Shown here: piece after piece, positions 33,950-41,417 of the stretch
How the letters are laid out: the number at the start of each line of letters is the position of its first letter
How positions within the stretch are numbered: position 1 is the stretch's first letter
DNA from: Psychrobacter sp. UBA3480
Lineage (GTDB): Bacteria; Pseudomonadota; Gammaproteobacteria; Pseudomonadales; Moraxellaceae
Length of the DNA stretch: 64,000 bases
Direction: 5' to 3'
Assembly: GCF_002377945.1 (NCBI RefSeq)
Contig: NZ_DFQV01000032.1
Span: 1-64,000 of the forward strand
Program-made: the position numbers and the translations under genes
The notes under the pieces: model-generated
What the model was told of the DNA's origin: nothing
What the model saw: only the letters and a program-made list of their open reading frames with translations
The model's database searches: none

Positions 33950-35086
33950 CTACTTAAATGTTTTATTGTATTCCTCTATAATCAGCTCATTTATTAATTT
34001 ACTTGTAGTTGTAGAGCCTTTTGAAACTAGGCTTTCCAACTTACTTTCATTCTTTTTATATACTTTAATATTATTATGCTTACCTGATTCAGACTTATCA
34101 GCACGTTTATCCGCGGCCTTCCAAGATTTTTCTACGAGAGACAATACAAACTGTCTTGCTGAACTGTCTTTATGTTTTCCTTCTCTTATACCTGAACTAC
34201 CAGTAGAGTTTGATAAACTATCAAAACTGGCAAGAATCAAATAATACATCTCCTCTGTACTATTAGGAAAAAAATTCTTATTAAGAATGAGACACCCCTG
34301 CTTAATCAATCTTTCGTAAAGATATTGAATTTGTTCATCATTAGTAAGATCTATCCATTTAATCTCTTTAGTAGGCGTTACATTGTTTAAGTATAAATCT
34401 TTTAAACCAAGCATTACGTCGATGGCTCCATTACCACTTTGGTAGCTCATTGGGTTTTCAGTAAAGCTATGCTCCATCGAAGGAATATTGTATTGAATTT
34501 CAGATATGTAACCATATGCATTAAAACGTATATAGTCATTAATATATGTTAGAAACTCTTCACTACCTTTTTTTACTATTCTATTTTCTTCAAGTGTTCT
34601 TTGCATTAAACCTGCAAGATAAAGCGAAGACCTTAGGTCATTTTTGAACCACGCTGTATATGCATTAGGCAAAACATTTTTTATTTTAGTATCAATTAAT
34701 AAGTGAAATCTATGAATCGGATCTGTATAGCTTTTTATCTGGAAAGCAAGTAAGTTTTTAAGATCATCATCATCATATTGCAAAATCTTATCGAAGTTAC
34801 CGCTTAATCTCAATTCAAAAAGAAGTAAAGACTTAGCATCTTCAACACTTAATTCAGCTATCCCTTTATAAAGCTTATCTAAACTGTCTATATGTCTTTT
34901 TGTGCCTTTCAAATATGCATCAATACACATTCTTAGCCACTTACTTTCAGCATATTCTAGTACAGATTTTGGAATTAAGGATAGATTGGTCGGTTCTACT
35001 TGACTAATCACCTCTAATTGGTTGATTGGCTCTTTTTGGCCTGTTGGCTCTGTGGACACTACAGCCTCCTCAATAAACTTTGGCAT
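33950..35086 (-). CDS. Hypothetical island protein, no recognised domain
   Basis: 378 residues from ATG 35086 (the frame is open to a TTG at 35131; neither has a clear ribosome binding site). Mostly helical, charged, no membrane segment or signal peptide; the C-terminal 60 residues are Lys/Ser-rich (RADKSESGKHNNIKVYKKNE). Base composition is clearly more AT-rich than the neighbours. It sits convergent to the integrase (48 bp), the place where satellites often carry a cargo gene. No family or function is recognised. Confidence 0.65.
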   Translation of the reverse strand: MPKFIEEAVVSTEPTGQKEPINQLEVISQVEPTNLSLIPKSVLEYAESKWLRMCIDAYLKGTKRHIDSLDKLYKGIAELSVEDAKSLLLFELRLSGNFDKILQYDDDDLKNLLAFQIKSYTDPIHRFHLLIDTKIKNVLPNAYTAWFKNDLRSSLYLAGLMQRTLEENRIVKKGSEEFLTYINDYIRFNAYGYISEIQYNIPSMEHSFTENPMSYQSGNGAIDVMLGLKDLYLNNVTPTKEIKWIDLTNDEQIQYLYERLIKQGCLILNKNFFPNSTEEMYYLILASFDSLSNSTGSSGIREGKHKDSSARQFVLSLVEKSWKAADKRADKSESGKHNNIKVYKKNESKLESLVSKGSTTTSKLINELIIEEYNKTFK

Positions 35087-35625
35087 TATTAAATGTAAAA
35101 AACGTAAGCCTGACGTAGATAATCCTACCAAAACTCATAGAGAAATCATATAAATATTGTGGAAAAATCGTGCATAAAAACTGTTGATATTAAATAACAT
35201 CAAGGGATACAGATAAATAATCATTAATAATAGAAAGTATTAAGAGAAGAAGGCACATCATATAAAGTTAAGTTGTGCTATAAATATATAATATTAGATT
35301 ATACAATAATACTTACAGCTCCTAAGTCCAGATATCAATATAAGAAAAGCTCTCTTACATGAACCGCCCAGCTAACTCCATCCAAATACGATTTCCAACG
35401 TAGACAGCAATTCTTCATCAACCCTGATAAAAAAATCCTAAGTACGCAAGCAAAACACTACTCTTTTTCAGCTCATCCTTAGTAGGTTGTTTATATTATT
35501 ACTATTAAGCTTATCTAATCATTCTAGCTAAGCGATTATCGCACAGCACTGATCTTTTCATTCATAGAATTATAAAAATACATACTGTCCCTACCCTATG
35601 AAACCAACTTCATAGGGATACCATA
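35087..35625. other. AT-rich intergenic region before the replication gene
   Basis: 539 bp, strongly AT-rich, lacking a supported gene. Near its right end is a 9-bp hairpin (separate entry). A replication origin here is possible from position but not shown. Confidence 0.4.
35594..35621 (+). promoter_or_regulatory. Hairpin covering the ribosome binding site of the replication gene
   Basis: CCCTATGAA (35594-35602) and TTCATAGGG (35609-35617) form a perfect 9-bp stem with loop ACCAAC. The right arm includes the AGGG that would be the ribosome binding site for ATG 35626. TCATAGGGATAC (35610-35621) recurs inverted at 36554-36565 just past the gene, so the element may be a protein-binding site rather than, or as well as, an RNA hairpin. 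Confidence 0.6.
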
Positions 35626-36540
35626 ATGTCTTACTCACACCTAAACCAACCGCTAGTTGCTGCAAACGTCCATAGTCTGGTCACAGATATACTAGCGAAC
35701 GCCATCAGTTTTAATGAGACCACAGATAAACTGAACGGGTTGTATTACCCGTTCATGACACACTTAAATACTGAGCTATTTTATTCACAGCCGATTGTCG
35801 CATTTGTTCATAGCACCAACGCTATCGTTGGTGATTCATATCCCGTAAATGTCATTTGGGATCATGATAAGACACAGCATTTTATCAACATGCTGTCATG
35901 CTATAGAAATGACATTGAGCGTGAACGCATCACGTTCAGCTATCAGGAATCGCAAAATAGAAACAATTTAGCGAATTACGTAGGTAATCTGGCCACTCAT
36001 TACTCAAAACTGCTATTTATCCGCATCGACCTAAAGTACGCACAGCAGACCAGTCATCATGTATCTATCGAAGACTTTGACTTTCACATGAGCAAGTTTC
36101 GTGAGCTTATCGGCAATAAAAAGACGTGCTTTGAGCATTTGCAAGGCAATGCTTGGGCTTTAGAACAAGGAGGTATCGAGGGCGGGTTGCACTGTCATTT
36201 ACTACTTATATATGATGGCTCAGAGAGACAGAACGACTGGTACTTGGCTAAAGAGGTGGGCGAAAAATGGAAAGAGGTAACCGCTGGTCTAGGCGAATAC
36301 TATAGTTACCACGATAAAGAACGTAAGCAGCAGTATAGGCAACATGGCAAACTAGGTATCGGCATGATTCATCGTGATAACCCTCAGGAAGTCGAAAACG
36401 CTGTAGCTTCAGCTTTATACCTAACGAAACCAAGCAAGAGTGAGCAGCAACTTAAACTTTGGTTACCAAACATGCGTACCTTTGGTCATGGTATTTATCG
36501 TACAAAAAAACGTAGAGGCCTACCGCCCATATCAAAATAA
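35626..36540 (+). CDS. Inovirus Gp2 / YagK-YfjJ-type replication protein
   Basis: 304 residues. LLFIRIDLKYA (about 129-139) and GGIEGGLHCHLLLIYDG with H189-x-H191 match the two main motifs of Gp2/YfjJ-type proteins and look like the metal-binding HUH motif of rolling-circle initiators; the nucleophilic Tyr is not certain (candidates Y225, Y226, Y228). The basic tail ends IYRTKKRRGLPPIS. Expected to start replication of the excised island; that is inference from the family. Flanked by inverted copies of TCATAGGGATAC. Confidence 0.7.
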   Translation: MSYSHLNQPLVAANVHSLVTDILANAISFNETTDKLNGLYYPFMTHLNTELFYSQPIVAFVHSTNAIVGDSYPVNVIWDHDKTQHFINMLSCYRNDIERERITFSYQESQNRNNLANYVGNLATHYSKLLFIRIDLKYAQQTSHHVSIEDFDFHMSKFRELIGNKKTCFEHLQGNAWALEQGGIEGGLHCHLLLIYDGSERQNDWYLAKEVGEKWKEVTAGLGEYYSYHDKERKQQYRQHGKLGIGMIHRDNPQEVENAVASALYLTKPSKSEQQLKLWLPNMRTFGHGIYRTKKRRGLPPISK

Positions 36541-36620
36541 TCTCGGATATATAGTATCCCTATGAGAGCAGTCAGATAGCCATGCTTTTCTGACCGTTTA
36601 AACCCAATCCACCCTAATTA

Positions 36621-36650
36621 AAGGTCTGCTTAATCGCAGGCCTTTTTTTA
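36621..36650 (+). terminator. Terminator after the replication gene
   Basis: AAGGTCTGC - TTAATC - GCAGGCCTT followed by T-run. Confidence 0.85.
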
Positions 36651-36673
36651 TGCGCTTAATTTAAGGAGCTTAT

Positions 36674-36964
36674 ATGCAAACGATCTGTCCTTACTGTCAC
36701 TCATCAAGGGTGACGAGCAATACGGATACTGACAGTCCCTTTAATATCTTTGAGCAACTGTGCTCACAATCTGCCCTATCAGGTCTTGGTGTGAGTATCT
36801 GTAGGTATTACAAAATCAATTCAGCAATCGGTGTGGTCGTAGGTACAGCCCTTGCCTCTGCAATCAGCTTAGCTAAAGACAAGCTACAACAGCCACCCTT
36901 ACTCGTTTTGGCAGCAAAGCCCAGTTATACCTGCGATACCTGCTCAAGAACTTTCACTATTTAA
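36674..36964 (+). CDS. Small zinc-ribbon membrane-associated protein, unknown
   Basis: 96 residues. CPYC near the N-terminus and CDTC near the C-terminus could form one zinc ribbon, separated by a hydrophobic Gly/Ala-rich stretch (GVVVGTALASAISLA) that could be a membrane helix. Ribosome binding site AAGGAG. No family recognised; lies between the replication gene and the DUF932 gene on the same strand. Confidence 0.65.
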   Translation: MQTICPYCHSSRVTSNTDTDSPFNIFEQLCSQSALSGLGVSICRYYKINSAIGVVVGTALASAISLAKDKLQQPPLLVLAAKPSYTCDTCSRTFTI

Positions 36965-37014
36965 TCCACTTTTATAACCAGTAATACTAATCAAATCTAG
37001 AAGGAAATATTCTC

Positions 37015-38007
37015 ATGGCACATTTAATCGAATCAATGGCATACGTTGGTGAAACCCCTTGGCATGGGTTAGGTAATGAACTGGCTCCCAAGCAACCTAT
37101 CGAGATCTGGGCAAAGCAAGCGGGTATGGATTGGCGTATAGAATCATCGGATGTCAGTTACATGGCAAACAATGACAAAGGGCACAATCTGATTCTGCCC
37201 TTTGCTGAGCAGAAAGTGTTATACCGTAGCGATAACTTCGAGCCGTTATCAGTGGTCAGTCAACGCTATCAAGAAGTTCAGCCTCGTGAGATTTTAGAGT
37301 TTTATCGTGATCTCACCGAGCAGTCTGACTTTGAGCTGGAAACCGCAGGTATTTTGAAGGGCGGTCGTAAGATGTGGGCGTTGGCTCGTACAGGCCAGTC
37401 AGCAACACTTAAAGGTAAAGATGTCAGTAATGGCTACTTGCTTCTTGCCACCGCTTGTGATGGCACTTTAGCGACCACGGCACAGTTTACATCGATCCGT
37501 GTGGTCTGTAATAACACGCTTGCTATTAGCTTAGCTAATGGAAGCGGAGGCATAGTGAAAGTACCGCATAGCACCTCGTTTGATGCGGACAAGGTCAAGC
37601 AGCAACTAGGCGTGTCGGTGAAACAGTGGGAGGAGCACAGCTACGAGATGAAGCAGTTATCAGAGCGCCGTGTGACCCAAGCAGAAGCAGCCAATTATCT
37701 CAGCCGTGTGTTCAATGATCAGGACAATGACCTCATTCTGTTTAACAGTGCTAAGAAAGAGAAAGATGCCGTGCCAAACGCTCGCGCCATGAATCAGGTG
37801 ATGAACATGTTTAACGGTCAAGGTCGCGGAGCCGATCTTGATGCCGCTAAAGATACCGCTTACGGCTTGCTATGTAGTATCACTGAATACGTCGATCACG
37901 AACGTAGGGCGATGTCGAGAGACCATAGATTAGACGGTGCTTGGTTTGGCTCTGGCGCTAAGCTCAAACAAAAAGGCTTAGAGGAATCGCTACTGATGCT
38001 GGCTTAA
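37015..38007 (+). CDS. DUF932 (phage/plasmid-like) protein
   Basis: 330 residues, opening MAHLIESMAYVGETPWHGLG, the characteristic start of DUF932/TIGR03299 proteins of phages, plasmids and integrative elements. FTSIRVVCNNTLAISLA is another family hallmark. Often found beside YqaJ nucleases as here, where a role in single-strand annealing or DNA metabolism is suspected but not established. Ribosome binding site AGAAGGAA. A terminator (38039-38067) follows. Confidence 0.82.
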   Translation: MAHLIESMAYVGETPWHGLGNELAPKQPIEIWAKQAGMDWRIESSDVSYMANNDKGHNLILPFAEQKVLYRSDNFEPLSVVSQRYQEVQPREILEFYRDLTEQSDFELETAGILKGGRKMWALARTGQSATLKGKDVSNGYLLLATACDGTLATTAQFTSIRVVCNNTLAISLANGSGGIVKVPHSTSFDADKVKQQLGVSVKQWEEHSYEMKQLSERRVTQAEAANYLSRVFNDQDNDLILFNSAKKEKDAVPNARAMNQVMNMFNGQGRGADLDAAKDTAYGLLCSITEYVDHERRAMSRDHRLDGAWFGSGAKLKQKGLEESLLMLA

Positions 38008-38038
38008 CCAGCCACGTTTAAAGTCTGACAATACAATC

Positions 38039-38067
38039 AACCACGCCCTTGAGCGTGGTTTTTTTAT
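38039..38067 (+). terminator. Terminator after the DUF932 gene
   Basis: AACCACGC - CCTTGA - GCGTGGTT followed by T-run. Confidence 0.85.
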
Positions 38068-38130
38068 GCCGTCAATGAAACAAAGCATATTCACAGTTTA
38101 TTAAGAATAAACTCAGTAAAGGAGTTCACC

Positions 38131-39273
38131 ATGAACATGATCGCATTAAACAATACAACCATGACTCAGCTAAGACCTAAACGTTCAGCCATTACAGGTA
38201 AAGCGTCTCGAACTGCTAAGTCTAAAACCAAGGACAAACCAGTAGAAGTCACACTAAAGCAAAATGAAACGGTTGGTAAATCTACTCAAGCAAAGACATC
38301 GACCATAGCTAAGCGTTTGGTTAACACCAAAAACTTAAGCCGTGAAGACTGGCTACAGTTTCGTAAGCAAGGTATTGGCAGCTCTGATGCCGCAGCCGCT
38401 TGTGGTATTCATCCATATTTATCGATGCTTGAGCTATGGATGATGAAAACTGGTCGTATGACATCGAATATCGATGAGAGCATTGAAGGATATTCACCAC
38501 TGTACTGGGGCAATACTTTAGAGCCGATGGTGGCTAAATATTACCAAGAACATACCGGGAATAAGGTACGCCGTGTGAATGCTATCTTGCAGCATCCTGA
38601 TCCTGACAAAGCTTTTATGCTTGCTAACCTAGACTATGCTATTACAGGCAATGATGAGGTACAGATTTTAGAGTGCAAAACCGCTGGTGAACATGGTGTT
38701 AAGCTTTGGAAGCATGGCGTGCCCTTGTATGTGATCTGCCAAGTGCAACATCAACTAGCTGTTACTGGCAAACAAGCTGCGCATATCTGTGTGCTGCTGT
38801 GTGGACACGAGGCTAAGATATATAAGGTTGAGCGCGATGAGCGCTTGATTGAGTCCATCATGGAGCATGAGCGTCTGTTCTGGCAATACGTGCAGACCGA
38901 CACCCCACCAACGCCTGATCATTCTGAATCCGCAGCTCAGGCCTTAAAGCAGCTTTATCCAACACCTAAGTCGTCAAGCAAGGTTGATTTGCGAGATGAC
39001 GATGGTGCCAATAAGTTATTTGAGCAACTGCTGAGTTATCGTGATTACATGCAAGAGCTAGAGCAGCGTCATGATCAGGTAAAGCACCAACTGCAAACGC
39101 TGATTGCTGATAATGAAGTTGCCGTGTTTGAGAAAGGGGCGATCTCTTGGAAACGCTCGAAAGATAGTATTGTGCTCGATAGTAAGGCCGTTATCAAAGC
39201 GCATCCTGGATTGCTTAAGCAGTTTAGTAAAACCAAGCAAGGTAGCAGACGCTTCGTTGTTCTCAATGACTGA
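38131..39273 (+). CDS. YqaJ-type viral recombinase (exonuclease)
   Basis: 380 residues. After a basic, low-complexity N-terminal 60 residues the YqaJ nuclease domain runs from about 65 to 245: QFRKQGIGSSDAAAACGI, E131 (WGNTLEPMV), D168 (ANLDYAI) and E181-x-K183 (LECKTA), the PD-(D/E)xK active site shared with lambda exonuclease. The last 90 residues include a coiled coil. Likely resects DNA ends for recombination. Next to DUF932 and the Cys-rich gene below; ribosome binding site AAAGGAG. Confidence 0.85.
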   Translation: MNMIALNNTTMTQLRPKRSAITGKASRTAKSKTKDKPVEVTLKQNETVGKSTQAKTSTIAKRLVNTKNLSREDWLQFRKQGIGSSDAAAACGIHPYLSMLELWMMKTGRMTSNIDESIEGYSPLYWGNTLEPMVAKYYQEHTGNKVRRVNAILQHPDPDKAFMLANLDYAITGNDEVQILECKTAGEHGVKLWKHGVPLYVICQVQHQLAVTGKQAAHICVLLCGHEAKIYKVERDERLIESIMEHERLFWQYVQTDTPPTPDHSESAAQALKQLYPTPKSSSKVDLRDDDGANKLFEQLLSYRDYMQELEQRHDQVKHQLQTLIADNEVAVFEKGAISWKRSKDSIVLDSKAVIKAHPGLLKQFSKTKQGSRRFVVLND

Positions 39274-39312
39274 GCTAAAGGTCACTCAATCATCAAGACA
39301 GCAATCAACCAG

Positions 39313-39347
39313 TCAAAGCTAATGAATCAAAGCTAATGAATCAAAGC
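39313..39347. repeat. 14-bp tandem repeat after the yqaJ-like gene
   Basis: TCAAAGCTAATGAA at 39313-39326 and 39327-39340 plus a partial third copy TCAAAGC. Confidence 0.9.
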
Positions 39348-39359
39348 AAGCGCATAACC

Positions 39360-39386
39360 GCCCACCTATCACAGGTGGGCTTTTTT
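39360..39386 (+). terminator. Terminator after the yqaJ-like gene
   Basis: GCCCACCT - ATCAC - AGGTGGGC followed by T6. Confidence 0.9.
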
Positions 39387-39427
39387 ATGAGCAAAAACAT
39401 TCGATTAAACACATAAGGAATACCACC

Positions 39428-40339
39428 ATGATTAAAGGTCTAACAATCACTCCACCAGTTTTAGGTCGTATCAGTATTGGACGTGTCATCGTAAAAGATG
39501 GCAAGCGTTTACCTGCCAAAGACGATCAATTTACCATTACCAGTCAAGTTCAAAACAAGGATGGCTGGATCAACCATCCCCTTGATGCAAAGCTACGCGA
39601 AAAGAATGACGGTAAGCTCAGACAAATACCGGTACGTATGTTGTTTAATGATCCTGAACTTAACCTTCGTGCTGAGTACACGCTGTTCGATAGACAAACT
39701 GGACGGCCACTATGCGTGGGTGATGGCGAACAATGTCAACGTCGAACCAATAATGGGGTTGAATCGCTTCCTTGCCCATCCCCTGATCGCTGTCCACTGG
39801 CACAAGGCGGTGCTTGTAAGCCGTATGGCAGACTGTACGCAAATCTGAGTGAAGACGATGAGCTAGGTACGTTTATCTTTCGAACGACTGGCTTTAACAG
39901 TATTCGTACCTTGGCAGCACGTTTAAGCTACTTTGCAGCAGTATCAGGTAATAAGCTGTCATGCTTGCCACTGCAACTCACGCTACGTGGCAAAAGCACC
40001 ACGCAAAGCTATCGCACGCCGATTTACTTTGTGGATTTAACGCTACGTGATGATGTGACACTAAAACAAGCGGTACAAGATGCTGGGGCCATTGATCGGG
40101 AGCTGAGCGAGCATGGCTTTGATCAAGCAGCATTAGAAACAGCGGCAAAGCTTGGCTATGTGAACTCATGCTTTGAAATTGATAGTGATGGCTTACTCGA
40201 TATGGTTGAAGAGTTTTATCCCGTAGAGACAGGTGATGTTAATAGTAATCATCAAGGAGGGTCGCAAAATGGTATGGATTCCTACAATGCCGGTAGTATT
40301 GAAAGAAGTCTAAGGGAGAGTGTGACAGCTATAAGTTAA
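39428..40339 (+). CDS. 'Hydrolase or metal-binding' island protein (Cys-rich)
   Basis: 303 residues opening MIKGLTITPPVLGRISIGRV. The middle has C97, C103, C115, C122 and C129-like cysteines (LCVGDGEQCQRR, LPCPSPDRC, GGACKPYGRL) suited to a zinc site, followed by the conserved FIFRTTGFNSIRTLAARL. Proteins like this are common in integrative elements beside YqaJ and DUF932 genes and carry the vague label 'hydrolase or metal-binding protein'; the real activity is unknown to me. A ssDNA-annealing or resection helper is a guess from context. The C-terminal 40 residues are Asn/Ser/Gly-rich. Confidence 0.72.
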   Translation: MIKGLTITPPVLGRISIGRVIVKDGKRLPAKDDQFTITSQVQNKDGWINHPLDAKLREKNDGKLRQIPVRMLFNDPELNLRAEYTLFDRQTGRPLCVGDGEQCQRRTNNGVESLPCPSPDRCPLAQGGACKPYGRLYANLSEDDELGTFIFRTTGFNSIRTLAARLSYFAAVSGNKLSCLPLQLTLRGKSTTQSYRTPIYFVDLTLRDDVTLKQAVQDAGAIDRELSEHGFDQAALETAAKLGYVNSCFEIDSDGLLDMVEEFYPVETGDVNSNHQGGSQNGMDSYNAGSIERSLRESVTAIS

Positions 40340-40353
40340 AGAAGCAGTAGGGA

Positions 40354-40408
40354 TAGACGGCACAAGAAAGGAGCTGAATAGTCAGCTGCTTTCTTATTGC
40401 ACCGTCTA
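40354..40408. other. Large imperfect hairpin between the Cys-rich gene and alpA
   Basis: Outer arms TAGACGG / CCGTCTA and inner arms AAGAAAG-G-AGCTGA / TCAGCT-G-CTTTCTT, with ATAG loop. No T-run follows, so it may be a terminator without tail, an operator or a structured DNA site. Confidence 0.6.
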
Positions 40409-40427
40409 AGTTTAGCTACCGTACTAC

Positions 40428-40461
40428 ATGGGATGCCGTAAAAAAATATGGGACTCCGTAA
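40428..40461. promoter_or_regulatory. Direct repeats upstream of alpA
   Basis: ATGGGATGCCGTAA (40428-40441) and ATGGGACTCCGTAA (40448-40461), 12 of 14 identical and 20 bp apart, on the same DNA face, 46-79 bp before the alpA start. Candidate operator. Confidence 0.6.
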
Positions 40462-40506
40462 CTGTATGAGAAGAAAGATTCTCATTAACTTACAAAGGAG
40501 ATAATC

Positions 40507-40767
40507 ATGCAATTATTAAATGCGAATACACAACAAAATGCATCAACAGCTAGCACTTTACAGATACCTCGCATGATACCGCTCAAGCAGGTAATGCATT
40601 ATACAGCGCTTAGCAGTACTACGATTTATGAGATGGTCAATAAAAAATCTGATCGTTACGATCCAACATTCCCTGTTCAAGTAAAGCTATCAAAGGGACG
40701 TGTAGCATGGGTAGAAAGCGAAGTGGCTGATTGGATTGAGAGCAAGATGGCTGATCGGATTCACTGA
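40507..40767 (+). CDS. alpA: AlpA-family transcriptional regulator / excision factor
   Basis: 86 residues. The core from about residue 25 (IPLKQVMHYTALSSTTIYEMVN ... FPVQVKLSKGRVAWVESEVADWIESK) is the AlpA winged-helix fold. In P4-like elements AlpA turns on the integrase or serves as excisionase. ATG 40507 has AAAGGAG; the first 23 residues are a Gln/Asn-rich extension. A terminator follows. Confidence 0.88.
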   Translation: MQLLNANTQQNASTASTLQIPRMIPLKQVMHYTALSSTTIYEMVNKKSDRYDPTFPVQVKLSKGRVAWVESEVADWIESKMADRIH

Positions 40768-40779
40768 TCAAGGATAGAA

Positions 40780-40808
40780 AATAAGCCGCACTACGCGGCT
40801 TATTTTTT
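40780..40808 (+). terminator. Terminator after alpA
   Basis: AATAAGCCGC - ACTAC - GCGGCTTATT with T7. Confidence 0.9.
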
Positions 40809-40899
40809 TGTCTTCTTTTTAATCCCATATTTTAGTAGCATGCTATATAGAACATAGCTGTAATTATGAGTATAAAACGAGCAGACACGGACTTTTACT

Positions 40900-41346
40900 A
40901 TGGATTTAAGACAAGAAATGGCCTTAGATATTGCTGCTGCATTGTCTAAAAGCCACTCAAAAAAAATTACCAAGCAGACTATCAGATATATGCAAAGTTT
41001 CGATACTGCTCTAGATATGGGCTATCTCAGAAATTTATGGGATGATGTCTGCTATCAACGTCAAAAAGAACAAGCCCCTTTCTGGAGTTACTATGACGAT
41101 ATGATTCTACAGTCTGTCTCATCAAAGCTTGAAAAGCTCAGTCAGCATGAGATCTATGCTATATGGCTACAAGATCCTAATTTATACTATCAATTAGACG
41201 ATATAGACATTGGCAAAGAGCATATAGATAAAAGCCCACCTTACTGCGTAGATGATATATCACGATACATCATGAACGAATATATTTACAGAGAGGCAGA
41301 GAGCTGGCGGAATGACAGACTTAGACAACTACTAGGTTACTTTTAA
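40900..41346 (+). CDS. Hypothetical island protein
   Basis: 148 residues starting MDLRQEMALDIAAALSKSHS. Predominantly helical, acidic in the middle (YYQLDDIDIGKEHID) and aromatic-rich; no membrane helix, signal peptide or known motif. Its own promoter is probable as a strong terminator precedes it. Ribosome binding site is not clear (GGACTTTTACT). No family recognised. Confidence 0.6.
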   Translation: MDLRQEMALDIAAALSKSHSKKITKQTIRYMQSFDTALDMGYLRNLWDDVCYQRQKEQAPFWSYYDDMILQSVSSKLEKLSQHEIYAIWLQDPNLYYQLDDIDIGKEHIDKSPPYCVDDISRYIMNEYIYREAESWRNDRLRQLLGYF

Positions 41347-41362
41347 AGTATTCTAGGTAGCC

Positions 41363-41417
41363 AAACCTAGCTAGGTTTAGCTATTCTTAGCTGTTTTTAG
41401 CTATTCTTAGCTATTTG
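41363..41417. repeat. 16-bp palindrome followed by 20-bp direct repeats
   Basis: AAACCTAGCTAGGTTT (41363-41378) is a perfect palindrome; TAGCTATTCTTAGCTGTTTT (41378-41397) and TAGCTATTCTTAGCTATTTG (41398-41417) follow. The second repeat forms the last codons of the AlbA_2-type gene on the minus strand, so the duplication reached into the coding end. Confidence 0.8.
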
